Positions 48,925 through 59,879 of a stretch of DNA of 64,000 bases are shown here, in pieces. Numbering within the stretch: the stretch's first letter is position 1; each line of letters starts with the position of its first letter. Source of the stretch: Acuticoccus sp. MNP-M23 (GTDB lineage: Bacteria > Pseudomonadota > Alphaproteobacteria > Rhizobiales > Amorphaceae). Made by a program: the position numbers and the translations under genes. The notes below the pieces were generated by a model. That model did no database searches and had not been told where the DNA came from. It was given only the letters and a program-made list of their open reading frames with translations. The stretch is taken from assembly GCF_031195445.1 (NCBI RefSeq), contig NZ_CP133480.1, positions 806,001-870,000 of the forward strand, in the 5' to 3' direction.

Positions 48925-49503
48925 TCACTGACACCCGTTGTGCTGCCGCCACCTCGCCGCGTCGTGCCCCTCTGGTACCGTGTCGCATGGGTCTTCGGCA
49001 TAGCCGCGCAGCACCGCGTAGCGGCGGAGCTGCGCCTCGGTCAGAAGTGCCGGCGTTTCAATATGGCGAGACAGGTGGACGAAGCGGAGCGCAGCGCGAC
49101 TGGCTTCCGCAGCTTCGATCAGGTTGGACAGCATCGCCGCATCCGGCGTCCCATCACGGAACGCATCGGTCAGCGCCGCTTCCGTTTCAATCAGCCGCTC
49201 GCCAGCGGCGATCGCATCGGCGCGCATCTCCTCGTAGATTGCGCGGATCTCCGAGACCTGCTCCGCGCCGAGCTGGAGCGCATCGGCATTTTCCAGAAGA
49301 TGCGCCGGACCCGGCACGCCGTTCAGCTCGGCCGGCAGCGCCAGCCCCCAGCCCCCGCCTCGCCGGATCTCGCCGATATCGTCCTCTGAAAGGCTGGCGA
49401 TCCTGCGATCCTGAAGACCCGAATAGGGCGCTTGGGGCGCCTGCGCGAAGGCGACGGACGGCAGCATAAGGCAAACAATCGCGAAGAGACGAGGCGTCAG
49501 CAT
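48925..49503 (-). CDS. Hypothetical periplasmic protein, Spy/CpxP-like
   Basis: This 192-residue protein has a clear signal peptide (MLTPRLFAIVCLMLPSVAFA, cleavage before QAP). The mature part is mostly helical with LSEDDIGEIRRGGGWGLALPAELNG and a helix-turn region LGAEQVSEIRAIYEEMRADA followed by EASRAALRFVHLSRHIETPALLTEAQLRRYAVLRGY. The LTxxQ-like LTEAQ and helical hairpin recall Spy/CpxP/ZraP periplasmic proteins, but similarity is weak. ATG 49503 has AGGAG eight bases upstream. There are two Cys near the C-terminus. Confidence 0.65.
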   Translation of the reverse strand: MLTPRLFAIVCLMLPSVAFAQAPQAPYSGLQDRRIASLSEDDIGEIRRGGGWGLALPAELNGVPGPAHLLENADALQLGAEQVSEIRAIYEEMRADAIAAGERLIETEAALTDAFRDGTPDAAMLSNLIEAAEASRAALRFVHLSRHIETPALLTEAQLRRYAVLRGYAEDPCDTVPEGHDAARWRQHNGCQ

Positions 49504-49627
49504 GTGATGGCTCCTGCGCATCAGGTTAAACTTTCGCCAGTCGCTAGCATCGGCCACCGCCGGCCACACTTACGCACGTCGTCACGGCCCGGTCCGTCGG
49601 CCTGATTTCGGTCGCCCAATTCCATGG

Positions 49628-49670
49628 TTGACACAACTGGCACCGCGCTGTGAAGTGGCCTGACCAATTT
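49628..49670 (+). promoter_or_regulatory. Promoter and GntR-type operator of the rhamnose transporter operon
   Basis: TTGACA at 49628-49633 is a consensus -35 box; the -10 box is poor. Downstream, TGGCCTGACCAAT (about 49656-49668; on the other strand ATTGGTCAGGCCA) is an imperfect FadR-type site with half-site ATTGGT. It would overlap the transcription start region, fitting repression by the GntR protein encoded at the end of the operon. Confidence 0.45.
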
Positions 49671-49724
49671 GCACCACCACAGAGGCCGAAAACGGCCCGG
49701 CAATTGGGAGGGAACATTTAGAAA

Positions 49725-50774
49725 ATGACACGCGCAAACCGTATTCGCACCGTATTACTTGGGACCGTGGCCGCCGTTCTTCTGGCCGCTCCAGTGACCG
49801 CCCAGACGGTCGTGGCCGAGAAAGGCAAGGAGGCCAACATGGTCCTCCTGCCGAAATTCCTCGGCATCCTGCCGTTCGACCAGGCCAACAAGGGCGCCGA
49901 AGAAGCCCACGCCGAACTCGAAAACCCCGGCAAGCTCCTCTACACGGGCCCGACGCCGGAGAACTCGGTCGCCGGCCAGATCGAGATCATGACCACCTCC
50001 GCCTCGCAGGGGCAGAACGCGGTGATGCTGTCCAACAATGCCGGCGAGCAGATCGTCCCCGCCGCCAAGGCCGCGATGGACGCCGGCACCACCGTCGTCA
50101 CGTGGGACAGCCCCATCGGGTCGGCTGAGGGCGAACAGGTGTTCGTGGCGCAGGTGGACTTTTCCGACATCGGCACAGTGATGGCCGACATGGCGCTCTC
50201 CATTCTGGACGGCGAAGGCAAGATGGCGGTCCTCTCCGCAACGCCGGACGCTGCGAACCAGAACGCCTGGATCGCCGCCATGAACGAGGCCCTGAAGGAC
50301 GAGAAATATTCCGGCATCGAGCTGGTCGACACCGTCTATGGCGACGACCAGTCCGAGAAGAGCTACAGCCGCGCGCTCGCGCTGGTCGACAAGCACCCCG
50401 ACCTCGGCCTCATCATGTCGCCGACGTCGGTGGGCATCGTCGCCGCCGCCAAGGCGATGCAGGACGAGGGCCTTTGCGACGAGGTGAAGGTGTCCGGGCT
50501 CGGCGTTCCGGCCGAAATGGTGAGCTACACCATGAACGACTGCGCGCCCGAGTTCGCGCTGTGGGACTTCGTCGACCTTGGCTACCTCACCTACTACGTC
50601 TCCTACCTGATCGCGACGGACCAGATGGAAGGCGTCGAGGGTGACAGCTTCACCGCCGGGCGGATGGGCGACTACACCATCGAGAAGGACCCCACGCGAG
50701 ACGCCGGCCGCCGCGTCCTGATGGGGCCGTTCACCGTCTACAACAAGGACAATGTCGAGGCGGCCTCCAAGTAG
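49725..50774 (+). CDS. rhaS: Rhamnose-type ABC transporter binding protein (RhaS)
   Basis: This 349-residue periplasmic protein has a signal peptide ([26 protein letters not shown], before QTV). It matches the RhaS pattern closely: [26 protein letters not shown] (about residues 40-65), [48 protein letters not shown] and [21 protein letters not shown]-rhamnose is the likely ligand, supported by the mutarotase gene downstream. A 10-base-pair hairpin follows the stop. Confidence 0.88.
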   Translation: MTRANRIRTVLLGTVAAVLLAAPVTAQTVVAEKGKEANMVLLPKFLGILPFDQANKGAEEAHAELENPGKLLYTGPTPENSVAGQIEIMTTSASQGQNAVMLSNNAGEQIVPAAKAAMDAGTTVVTWDSPIGSAEGEQVFVAQVDFSDIGTVMADMALSILDGEGKMAVLSATPDAANQNAWIAAMNEALKDEKYSGIELVDTVYGDDQSEKSYSRALALVDKHPDLGLIMSPTSVGIVAAAKAMQDEGLCDEVKVSGLGVPAEMVSYTMNDCAPEFALWDFVDLGYLTYYVSYLIATDQMEGVEGDSFTAGRMGDYTIEKDPTRDAGRRVLMGPFTVYNKDNVEAASK

Positions 50775-50786
50775 GCTTCCCACCTC

Positions 50787-50810
50787 GCGCACCGGCTCCG
50801 GCCGGTGCGC
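50787..50810 (+). promoter_or_regulatory. Stem-loop between rhaS and rhaT
   Basis: GCGCACCGGC (50787-50796) and GCCGGTGCGC (50801-50810) pair perfectly around TCCG, 12 bases after the rhaS stop. This is the fourth receptor gene in the window with such a hairpin. Confidence 0.65.
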
Positions 50811-50839
50811 ATCCTTCCGCTCAATCCCATCGAGGCGCC

Positions 50840-52341
<1,502 letters not shown>

Positions 52342-52345
<4 letters not shown>

Positions 52346-53400
52346 AGACCCTGATTGCCCGCCTCGGGCCCGACACCGTGCGCGTCCTTGCCCTCCTCCT
52401 GGTGCTGGCGGCGGTGGTCGCCTTCTTCGCCTCGCAGATCGACAATTATTTCAATGCACGGCTGTTCAACCGCATCTCCACCTCGGTTGCCATCATCGCC
52501 GTCATTGCGGTGGGTCAGGCCTTTGTGGTGCTGACGCGCAACATCGACCTTTCGGTCGGCTCCATCGTGGGCTGCGTCGCGTATTTTCTGGGTGGACTGG
52601 TGGCGGCCTACCCCGGCATTCCGGCGCCGCTGGTGCCGCTCATTGCCATGGCGTTCGGCATGGCATTCGGCCTGGTGAACGGCTTTCTGGTCGCCCGGTT
52701 CAAGCTCCCCTCCATCATCGTGACACTGGCAACGCTTGCGATCTTCCGCTCGCTTCTGGTGGAGTTTTCCGACGGGTCGTCCATCACCACCGGCTCGCTG
52801 CCCCCGTGGCTGGTGGAATTTGCACGGATCGACGCCTTCGAGATCGGCGGTCTGCGCTTCCGCTGGCTGGTGGTGATCGCACTCGCCGTGGTGATCGTCG
52901 CACACATCTTCCTCACGCGCTTTCGCGCCGGCCGCCGCTTTTATGCTGTCGGCTCCAATCCGGATGCGGCCCAATTTGCCGGGATCGACGTTGCCGGAAC
53001 CGTGATGCGCGCCTTTCTGATTTCCGGCGCGCTGTCCGGCCTTGCAGCATTCCTGTTCCTCTCGCGCTTCGGCAACATCACCGTGGTGGCGGGGCTGGGG
53101 CTGGAACTGTCTGCGGTGGGGGCGGTGGTGGTTGGCGGGGTCAACATCTTCGGCGGGTCCGGCACGGTGATCGGCGTTCTGATCGGCGCCACGCTCATCA
53201 ACCTGCTCGACACGTCGCTGGTGCGGTGGGAGCTGGTCTCCGAATTCTGGCGCGATGCGGTGCTGGGGCTTCTCATCCTCCTCGCCGTCGCGCTCAACAC
53301 CTTGCTGACCAAGCGCCTTCTGGCACGGCCGAAAACTGCGTTGCCGCCACCTTCAACAACGCCACCGCCTGCAACAAATGCCGCGAAGGACGCGCCATGA
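52342..53400 (+). CDS. rhaP: Rhamnose-type ABC transporter permease 1 (RhaP)
   Basis: This 352-residue CUT2 permease starts at GTG. Motifs are [21 protein letters not shown] (about residues 65-85), [34 protein letters not shown] (about 197-216) and [21 protein letters not shown]. It ends in a short, Pro/Thr-rich cytoplasmic tail. Four-base overlap with rhaQ; the two probably form a heterodimer. Confidence 0.9.
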
Positions 53401-54377
53401 GTGTCGCCGCAATCCGCCGTGCGCTGGTGTCCTGGGAAGGGTTCCTGCTTCTGGTTCTGGTGGCGCTCATCACGCTGAACGCGTTCGCCTCGCCGTTCTT
53501 CCTCACCCTGTCCAACCAGATCAACCTGTTCCAGCTCTCCATCGAAAAGGTCATTGTTGCTCTGATCATGACGCTGGTGATCATCAACGGCGAGATCGAC
53601 CTGTCGGTCGCCTCGATCATGGGCCTGTCGGCGTGCGCGTTCGGCTTTCTCTTTCAGATCGGCGTGCCCGCCTCGGTCGCAGTCGCACTGGTGCTGGCAC
53701 TCGGCGTTTTCTGCGGCGCCTTCAACGCGTTCTTCGTGACAGTGGCCGGCATCCCGTCGCTGGTGGTGACGCTGGCGACCCTCATCGCGTTCAGGGGTTT
53801 TGCGCGCGTGCTGGTGGAAGACCGCGGCATCGGCGACTTTCCGGACTGGTTTGACGCCCTTGGCCAGAACGGCCTTCTCGGTCCGCTCCCTTTCGCCATG
53901 CTTCTGTTCTTCGCGCTGGCGGTGTTCCTGTTCGTCGTCCTCCAGCGCTCGGCGTTCGGCCGCAAGCTCTACTTCATCGGCTCCAACGCCGATGTGGCGG
54001 CCTATTCCGGCGTGGACGTCAAACGCATCAAGGCGACCGTGTTCGTGGCGTCGGGCCTGGTATCAGCGCTGGCGGGGCTGCTGTTTGCCGCCCGCGTCGG
54101 CGCGGTGCGGGGCGACGTTGCGCTGGGCTTCGAGCTTGACATCATCACCATCGTGCTTCTGGGCGGTGTCAGCATTTTTGGCGGGACGGGCACCATTGTC
54201 GGCACTGTTCTGTCCATCCTCATCGTTCTCAACCTTCGCAACGGGATGGCGCTGGTCAACATCACCGGGCATATCCAGACCGGCGTTCTGGGCGTCCTCC
54301 TCATCCTCTCGGTGCTGGTGCCCAACATCCAGCGCTGGTTCGGCAGCCTCTTTCCCCGCGAGCGAACCGAGCCATGA
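53397..54377 (+). CDS. rhaQ: Rhamnose-type ABC transporter permease 2 (RhaQ)
   Basis: This 326-residue permease has [23 protein letters not shown] (about residues 61-83), [49 protein letters not shown] and [24 protein letters not shown]. It is the partner of RhaP. Its stop overlaps the GntR start by four bases, so the regulator is co-expressed with the transporter. Confidence 0.9.
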   Translation: MSVAAIRRALVSWEGFLLLVLVALITLNAFASPFFLTLSNQINLFQLSIEKVIVALIMTLVIINGEIDLSVASIMGLSACAFGFLFQIGVPASVAVALVLALGVFCGAFNAFFVTVAGIPSLVVTLATLIAFRGFARVLVEDRGIGDFPDWFDALGQNGLLGPLPFAMLLFFALAVFLFVVLQRSAFGRKLYFIGSNADVAAYSGVDVKRIKATVFVASGLVSALAGLLFAARVGAVRGDVALGFELDIITIVLLGGVSIFGGTGTIVGTVLSILIVLNLRNGMALVNITGHIQTGVLGVLLILSVLVPNIQRWFGSLFPRERTEP

Positions 54378-55096
54378 CCGAACTGCCCCCGCTGGCAAGC
54401 CCGCCCGAGACCGGCGGCCGCAAGGCCATCTCCGAGCAGGTTGTCCAGCACATCCTCAGCCTCATCCGCTCCGGCCGCCTCAACCCCGGAGACCGCCTGC
54501 CGCCCGAGCGCCTGCTGGCCGCAGACTTTTCCGTGAGCCGGCCCACGGTGCGCGAGGCGCTGCGGGCGCTTTCCATCCTCGGCGTTCTGGAAATCAACCA
54601 TGGCGGCGGCGTGTTCGTCTCGGCGCTCGACAGCGCGGACCTCCTCAACCCGCTCGACTTTTTCATGTCGCTCGGTCCCGAAAACATCGCCGAGCTGTTT
54701 GACGCGCGCATCCACTTCGAGCCGACAATTGCGGTCCTCGCCACCCCGCGCCTGACAGATGCGGAACTGACGGGCCTCGCCGCGCTGGTGGATGCGCAGG
54801 TGGCCGCCCCCGGCGATGCCGAGCTGTTCTTCGACACCGACGCCGAATTTCACAAGACCATCGTCGCGGCCAGCGGCAACCTGTTCCTGGCGCGGATCGG
54901 CAAGCTGATGCAGGTGCTGGGCGAAACCTCCCGTCGCAGCTTCCTCCAGCACGACATGGTGCGCCACCAGTCCATCGCGGACCACAAGACGATCATGGCC
55001 GCTCTCGCGAGCCGCAATGCTGACGCCGCCGGTGCTGCAATGCGCCAGCACATGATCAACGTGCGCAAGGGCTACAGGGAGACTGTCGGTGTCTGA
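54374..55096 (+). CDS. GntR regulator, FadR subfamily, of the rhamnose locus
   Basis: This 240-residue protein has a winged helix ([32 protein letters not shown]... [20 protein letters not shown], about residues 22-75) and a FadR C-domain with metal-ligand residues in [14 protein letters not shown] (Asp and His) and [14 protein letters not shown]. Known rhamnose regulators are usually AraC or DeoR types, so a GntR regulator here suggests sensing of a sugar acid or keto-acid intermediate. It is likely to bind the site near 49656. Confidence 0.88.
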   Translation: MTELPPLASPPETGGRKAISEQVVQHILSLIRSGRLNPGDRLPPERLLAADFSVSRPTVREALRALSILGVLEINHGGGVFVSALDSADLLNPLDFFMSLGPENIAELFDARIHFEPTIAVLATPRLTDAELTGLAALVDAQVAAPGDAELFFDTDAEFHKTIVAASGNLFLARIGKLMQVLGETSRRSFLQHDMVRHQSIADHKTIMAALASRNADAAGAAMRQHMINVRKGYRETVGV

Positions 55097-56138
55097 CGAA
55101 CGAGCAAGGATCGGCGTGATCGGCGCAGGCTGGTGGGCCTGCGAAACCTACCTCCCTGCGCTGACCGCAAACCCCCGCGCCGAAATTGTCGCGGTGAACC
55201 GGCTCGGCGAGGCGGAGCTGGAAGAGGTGCGCGCCAGGTTCGACGTGCCGCGCGCCTACACCGACCATGCCGCAATGCTGGCCACCGAGACGCTGGATGC
55301 GGTGGTCATCACCTCGCCCCACCCGCTGCACTTCAGCCATGCGAAAGACGCGCTCACCGCCGGCTGCCATGTGCTGGTGGACAAACCGATGACAACATCC
55401 GCCGACGACGCGCGCACCCTCGTCGCGCTGGCGGCGGAAATGCAGCGCCAGATAATCATCCCCTACGGCTGGAACTTCAAGGATTTCACCCGCCGCGCGA
55501 TGGCACTGGTGGAAGAAGGCGGCGTCGGCGAGATCCGCCATGTGGCGGTCCAGATGGCCTCCCCCACGCGCGACCTCTTCGCCGGCGAGGGGCTGGTGGA
55601 AACCGAGGGCCACATGTTCCGCCCGCCGCCCTCCACCTGGGCCGACCCGGACAAGGCCGGCGGCTACGGCTGGGGCCAGCTTTCGCACGCGCTGGGGCTT
55701 CTGTTCGCCGTTACCCGCCTCACCCCGGTCGAAGTTGCCGCCATGGCAGGCCACTCCCCGGCCGGGGTCGACTTCTACGATGCGGCAATCCTGCGCTGCG
55801 AGAACCGCGCCACCGTCAGCATTTCGGGCGCTGCCACCGTGCCCAAGCAGTGCGGCTACCAGCTCGACCTCCGCATCTTCGGCACCGAAGGGATGCTCCT
55901 CCTCGACGTGGAGCGCGAGCGCATGGCCCTCCACCGCGACGATGGCCGCGACACGGTGATGGACATTGCCCCCGGCGCGGGCGCCTACGCGTGCACCGAG
56001 CCCACCGAACGGCTGGTGGAAATCGCGCTGGGGCACACCGCCACCAGCGAGGCGCCGGGCCTCGTCGGCCAGCGCGCCGTTGAGGTACTGGACGCCATGT
56101 ACCGCTCGGCCCTCTCCGGCCGGACGGAGGCGGTATGA
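55089..56138 (+). CDS. Gfo/Idh/MocA-family oxidoreductase in the rhamnose locus
   Basis: This 349-residue protein starts at GTG 55089 inside the regulator gene. It has IGVIGAGWWACETYLPAL (about residues 8-25), VVITSPHPLHFSHAKDALTAGCHVLVDKPMTTSADDAR (catalytic Lys about 100), IIPYGWNFKDFTRRAMAL and GGYGWGQLSHALGLLFAV, with a His in the catalytic position. It probably oxidises a sugar or sugar-acid hydroxyl, commonly at C3. That would make a beta-keto acid, the substrate type of the following decarboxylase-like protein. Confidence 0.83.
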   Translation: MSDERARIGVIGAGWWACETYLPALTANPRAEIVAVNRLGEAELEEVRARFDVPRAYTDHAAMLATETLDAVVITSPHPLHFSHAKDALTAGCHVLVDKPMTTSADDARTLVALAAEMQRQIIIPYGWNFKDFTRRAMALVEEGGVGEIRHVAVQMASPTRDLFAGEGLVETEGHMFRPPPSTWADPDKAGGYGWGQLSHALGLLFAVTRLTPVEVAAMAGHSPAGVDFYDAAILRCENRATVSISGAATVPKQCGYQLDLRIFGTEGMLLLDVERERMALHRDDGRDTVMDIAPGAGAYACTEPTERLVEIALGHTATSEAPGLVGQRAVEVLDAMYRSALSGRTEAV

Positions 56139-56911
56139 CCGACCGCCCCACCTGGCAGCGCAACACCACCGCGCACATAAGGGCGCCGGGCTTCTCGACG
56201 CCGCTTGATGCGCCCACCATCCCGCCCTTCCCGTTCAAATTCCGCGACTGCCGGATCGTCACGCTGGTCTACCGCAGCACCATGGACGCCATGCGCCGCC
56301 TCCTGCCCGAACCGCTGGAGCCCACCGGCTCCGAAGTGATGATCCACTTCTACGAGATGAACGACACCGACTGGCTGGGCCCCTACACCGAGGTCAACGT
56401 GATGTTCGGCGCCACGCTTCCCGGCGGCCCGGCAGGCTCCTATTCGCCCTACCTGTTCCTGTCGTCGGACGTTGGCGTTGCCCATGGCCGCGAGGTCCAC
56501 GGCCAGCCGAAAAAGCTCGCCGACCCGCGCGTCGACTTTCGCGGCGACCTCATCGTCGCGACGCTTGAGCGCAACGGCATCGAAATTGTCACCGGCACCA
56601 TGGCCTACAAGCAGACCCCCGCGGACATTGCGGACCTCTCGGCGATCTTCCCGTTCGCCACCAACTTCAACCTGAAAGCCGTCGACCATATCGACGGGCG
56701 GCCCGCAATCCGCCAGCTCACCTCGCGCAGCCTTGCCGACGTTGCGGTGAGCGAATGCTGGCGCGGCCCCTCCACGGTGGAGCTGCGGCCGAACGCGCAG
56801 GCGCCGGTCCACCGCCTGCCGGTGGTGGAGATGCTGGACGGCTATTTCTGGTCCGCCGGGTTCACCCTGGTGCCCGGCACCATCCTTCACGATTATCTGG
56901 CGGAGAGCTGA
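56135..56911 (+). CDS. Acetoacetate-decarboxylase-family protein
   Basis: This 258-residue ADC-fold protein has IVTLVYRSTMDAMRRLLPEPLEP (about residues 41-63), EVMIHFYEMNDTDWLGPYTEVNVM (Glu residues of the active site), then GREVHGQPKKLADPRV (about 119-134), aligning with the Schiff-base Lys region of acetoacetate decarboxylase. The Lys and Glu residues seem present, so decarboxylation or aldol chemistry of a beta-keto acid is possible. It overlaps the Gfo/Idh gene by four bases and lies two bases before the mutarotase gene. Confidence 0.82.
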   Translation: MTDRPTWQRNTTAHIRAPGFSTPLDAPTIPPFPFKFRDCRIVTLVYRSTMDAMRRLLPEPLEPTGSEVMIHFYEMNDTDWLGPYTEVNVMFGATLPGGPAGSYSPYLFLSSDVGVAHGREVHGQPKKLADPRVDFRGDLIVATLERNGIEIVTGTMAYKQTPADIADLSAIFPFATNFNLKAVDHIDGRPAIRQLTSRSLADVAVSECWRGPSTVELRPNAQAPVHRLPVVEMLDGYFWSAGFTLVPGTILHDYLAES

Positions 56912-56913
56912 CC

Positions 56914-57231
56914 ATGGCGCCCTATGCATGGGTTCTGAAAGTGCGTCCCGGCTACGAGGACGAATACAGGCGACGGCACGACGAGCTGTGGCCCGAGATG
57001 GACGAGGCGCTGCGTGCGTCCGGCATCACCACCTACACCATCTTCCGCCACGGGCTGACGCTGTTCGGCTATTTCGAAACGGATGACCTCATCGCCATGC
57101 AGGCGTATCTGGCGAAAAGCGAGACCAACGCCAAATGGGGCGAATGGATGGGGCCGATCATGGAGGTCGACATCGACCCCGCGACGGACTTCCCCTTCCT
57201 CCTGCCCAAGCAGTGGAGCCTCAACAAATGA
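56914..57231 (+). CDS. rhaM: L-rhamnose mutarotase (RhaM/RhaU)
   Basis: This 105-residue ferredoxin-like protein has VLKVRPGYEDEYRRRHDELWPEMDEALRASG (catalytic His about 22), TYTIFRHGLTLFGYFE and NAKWGEWMGPIMEV (Trp pair, about 75-79). The family interconverts alpha and beta anomers of L-rhamnose (or L-fucose for FucU). It is the clearest evidence that the locus handles a 6-deoxyhexose. It overlaps the next SDR gene by four bases. Confidence 0.87.
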   Translation: MAPYAWVLKVRPGYEDEYRRRHDELWPEMDEALRASGITTYTIFRHGLTLFGYFETDDLIAMQAYLAKSETNAKWGEWMGPIMEVDIDPATDFPFLLPKQWSLNK

Positions 57232-57980
57232 CCGATCTTTCCACCCGCACCGCCCTTGTCACCGGCGGCAACCGCGGCATCGGCCTCGAAGCCGTGCGCG
57301 CACTCGCCGCCGCCGGCGCAAGCGTCACCTTCACCGCCCGCTCCGCCGAAAAGGTGGACGAGGCGATGGCCGCGCTCTCCGACGTTCGCGACCGCGTCTT
57401 GGGCGAGGTGGTGGACGCCACCGACCGCGCCGCCGTCTCGGCGCTCTGCGGCAAGGGATTCGACATTCTGGTCAACAACGCCGGGGTCGTCGGCCCCATC
57501 GGGCGCATCGGCGACGTTGCCATCGCGGACTGGGCGGCCAATATCGAGACCAACCTTGTGGGCGCATTCCACGCCATCCAGCAGGCGCTGCCGCCGATGC
57601 TGGCGCGCGGCGGCGGCACGGTGGTCAACCTTTCGTCGGGCGCCGCGCGCAATGCGATGGAAGGCTGGAGCGCCTACTGCGCCGGCAAGGCGGGTCTCGC
57701 GATGCTGACGCGCTCCGTCCATCTGGAGTTCGGCGACAAGGGCATCCGCATCTTCGGCTTCGCGCCCGGCGTGGTCGACACCGACATGCAGGTTTCGATC
57801 CGCGCCTCCGGCATCAATCCCGTGTCCAAGCTGAAGCGCGAAGAGCTCGCCCCCGCCGCCGAACCGGCGCAAGCCATCGCATGGCTCTGCACCCCGGCCG
57901 CCGACGGCTACTGCGGCGAGGAGGTGGACGTCCGCGACCCCGAGCTGCGCGCCGCCTGCGGACTGCCGCCGCAATCATGA
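57228..57980 (+). CDS. Short-chain dehydrogenase in the rhamnose locus (1)
   Basis: This 250-residue SDR has GGNRGIG (about residues 13-19), NNAGVVGPIG (about 86-95), the Ser in NLSSGAARN, YCAGKAG (Tyr-X3-Lys, about 152-158) and the Pro-Gly turn FAPGVVDTDM. Its tail (EEVDVRDPELRAACGL) is not the usual SDR ending, so the substrate loop differs from its neighbours. It overlaps the mutarotase gene and the dehydratase gene by four bases each. A rhamnose or keto-deoxy-acid dehydrogenase role is plausible. Confidence 0.8.
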   Translation: MTDLSTRTALVTGGNRGIGLEAVRALAAAGASVTFTARSAEKVDEAMAALSDVRDRVLGEVVDATDRAAVSALCGKGFDILVNNAGVVGPIGRIGDVAIADWAANIETNLVGAFHAIQQALPPMLARGGGTVVNLSSGAARNAMEGWSAYCAGKAGLAMLTRSVHLEFGDKGIRIFGFAPGVVDTDMQVSIRASGINPVSKLKREELAPAAEPAQAIAWLCTPAADGYCGEEVDVRDPELRAACGLPPQS

Positions 57981-59104
57981 GCAAGGTCCGCTCGGTCGAA
58001 GCGATCCCCATCGCCTACCCCGAACCGAACGACCACAACCGCCACCGCTCGGTCTGCCTCGTCCGCATCACCGACGAGGACGGCCGCACCGGCTGGGGCG
58101 AATGCGCCACCTACTTCCCCGAAGCCACTCGCGCGGCGGTGCCCTTGGTGGAAGCCCTCGGCACCCTCATCACCGGCGCCGACCCGGTGGAGACCCATCG
58201 CCTGTGGCATCTCATGCGCGAGCAGACCTGGTGGTACGGGACCGGCGCGGGGATCGCCTCGATGGCGATTGCCGGGATCGACATCGCGCTGTGGGACCTC
58301 AAGGGCAAAGAGCTCGGGCGCAGCGTACTCGACCTTCTGGGCGGTGCGGCCCACGAGCAAGTGGAGGCCGTCGCGTCGATCCACGCCACCCATGCCAGCA
58401 TCGACAAGATGGCAGACGAGATCGCAGAGCATCTTGCGGGCGGGATGCACGGCATCAAGGTCGGCTTCGGCAAGCGCGGCGACGCGAACCTCGGCTTCGA
58501 CCATGACCGTGACGTGGCGTTCGTGAAGGCGGTGCGCGAGGCCATCGGCGACAAGCGCCTGATGATCGACCTCGGCGTGAAGAATTTCTGGGACGTGCCG
58601 ACCGCCATCGCCAGAGCCCGCGCCTTCGAGCCCTACCGCATCCACTGGCTGGAGGAACCCCTCGGCCACGACGACCCCGCAGGCTACCGCGCCCTGCGCG
58701 CCGCCACGTCGCTGCGGCTCGGTTATGGCGAGCGCGAGTCCACCCCGCGCGGGGTGCAGACCATCGTGGAAACCGGCACGGTGGACGTGGTGGGGCTGGA
58801 CCCCGGCCGCATCGAGGGCATCACCGGGTTCATGAAGGCGGCGGAAATCTGCTGGCTCCACCGCCGGCAGGCCAACGCGCACAATTTCTCCACCGCCATC
58901 GTGGGCGCCGCCAGTGCCGCGCTCGCCTTCGCCGCCCCCGCCAGCCGCGAGCTGGAAATTCAGCCCGTCTACGGCCCCGCCCAGCGCGACTTGGTGGACG
59001 TGCCGCTGTGGAACCAGGGCGGTTTCGTCAACAAACCCGCCGGGCCGGGGCTCGGCATCATCGTCAACGAGGAGCTCGTCACCCACATGCGGCTTGATCG
59101 ATAA
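57977..59104 (+). CDS. Enolase-superfamily sugar-acid dehydratase in the rhamnose locus
   Basis: This 375-residue protein has the cap motif TGWGECATYFPEATRAA (about residues 38-54). In the barrel it has IKVGFGK (K161), LMIDLGVKN (D198), HWLEEPLGHDD (E226), GYGERES (E252) and NAHNFSTA (H302). These fit a mandelate-racemase-subgroup dehydratase. As a second enolase-type enzyme in a locus that already has a rhamnonate-dehydratase-like gene, it may act on another epimer such as L-fuconate. The stop and the next ATG share one base. Confidence 0.83.
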   Translation: MSKVRSVEAIPIAYPEPNDHNRHRSVCLVRITDEDGRTGWGECATYFPEATRAAVPLVEALGTLITGADPVETHRLWHLMREQTWWYGTGAGIASMAIAGIDIALWDLKGKELGRSVLDLLGGAAHEQVEAVASIHATHASIDKMADEIAEHLAGGMHGIKVGFGKRGDANLGFDHDRDVAFVKAVREAIGDKRLMIDLGVKNFWDVPTAIARARAFEPYRIHWLEEPLGHDDPAGYRALRAATSLRLGYGERESTPRGVQTIVETGTVDVVGLDPGRIEGITGFMKAAEICWLHRRQANAHNFSTAIVGAASAALAFAAPASRELEIQPVYGPAQRDLVDVPLWNQGGFVNKPAGPGLGIIVNEELVTHMRLDR

Positions 59105-59868
59105 TGGGACTTCTGGATCTCGGTCTCGAAGGCCGCACCGTCATCGTCACCGGCGGGGCCGGCGCCATCGGCCGCGCCGTGGCGGAGGGCTTTGCCGAAG
59201 CCGGCGCAAGGGTCGCGGTGGTGGACATTGCCGCAGAGCGCACCGCCGCCGTCGCCGCCGAACTCGGCCCCGAACACGCGGGCTTTGCCGCCGACCTCCG
59301 CGATATCCCGAGCCTAGACCCGCTGGTCGGCCGCATTTCCGAGACGCTGGGGCCGGTGGACGTGCTGGTCAACATTGCCGGCATCATCAAGCGGACGGAC
59401 AACCTCTTCACCGTCACCGAGGCGGACTGGGACGCGCAGCACGACATCAACCTCAAGGCCCTGTTCTTCCTCAGCCAGGCCGTGGCCCGGCGGATGGTGG
59501 AGGAGAAGCGCGGCGGGTCGATCATCCACTATACCTCGCAGGGGTGGATGTCGGGCGGGTTCGGCGGCTCGGTGGTCTACAATGCGTCGAAGGGCGGCGT
59601 GACCACCATCACCCGCGGCATGGCGCGCTCGTGGGCGCCGCACTCCATCCGCGTCAACGCCGTGGCGCCCGGCCTCGTCGAAACGCCAATGCTGGTGACG
59701 CCCGAGACGCCGCCCGAGTCCGTGCAGGCGCTGATCGATTCCATCCCCATGAAGCGGCTCGGGCAGCCGGCGGACCATGCCGGCGCCACCGTCTTCCTCG
59801 CCTCCAACATGGCGGCCTACATTACCGGCGCGACGCTCAACGTCAGCGGCGGCTTCCTGATGTACTGA
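59104..59868 (+). CDS. Short-chain dehydrogenase in the rhamnose locus (2)
   Basis: This 254-residue SDR has GGAGAIG (about residues 17-23), VDIAAERTAAV, NIAGIIKRTDNLF (about 94-106), YTSQGWM, YNASKGG (Tyr-X3-Lys, about 158-164) and the end ITGATLNVSGGFLMY. It may be the 2-keto-3-deoxy-L-rhamnonate/fuconate dehydrogenase, since it directly follows the dehydratase. Substrate not shown. Confidence 0.82.
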   Translation: MGLLDLGLEGRTVIVTGGAGAIGRAVAEGFAEAGARVAVVDIAAERTAAVAAELGPEHAGFAADLRDIPSLDPLVGRISETLGPVDVLVNIAGIIKRTDNLFTVTEADWDAQHDINLKALFFLSQAVARRMVEEKRGGSIIHYTSQGWMSGGFGGSVVYNASKGGVTTITRGMARSWAPHSIRVNAVAPGLVETPMLVTPETPPESVQALIDSIPMKRLGQPADHAGATVFLASNMAAYITGATLNVSGGFLMY

Positions 59869-59879
59869 AGGTGCCTCAA

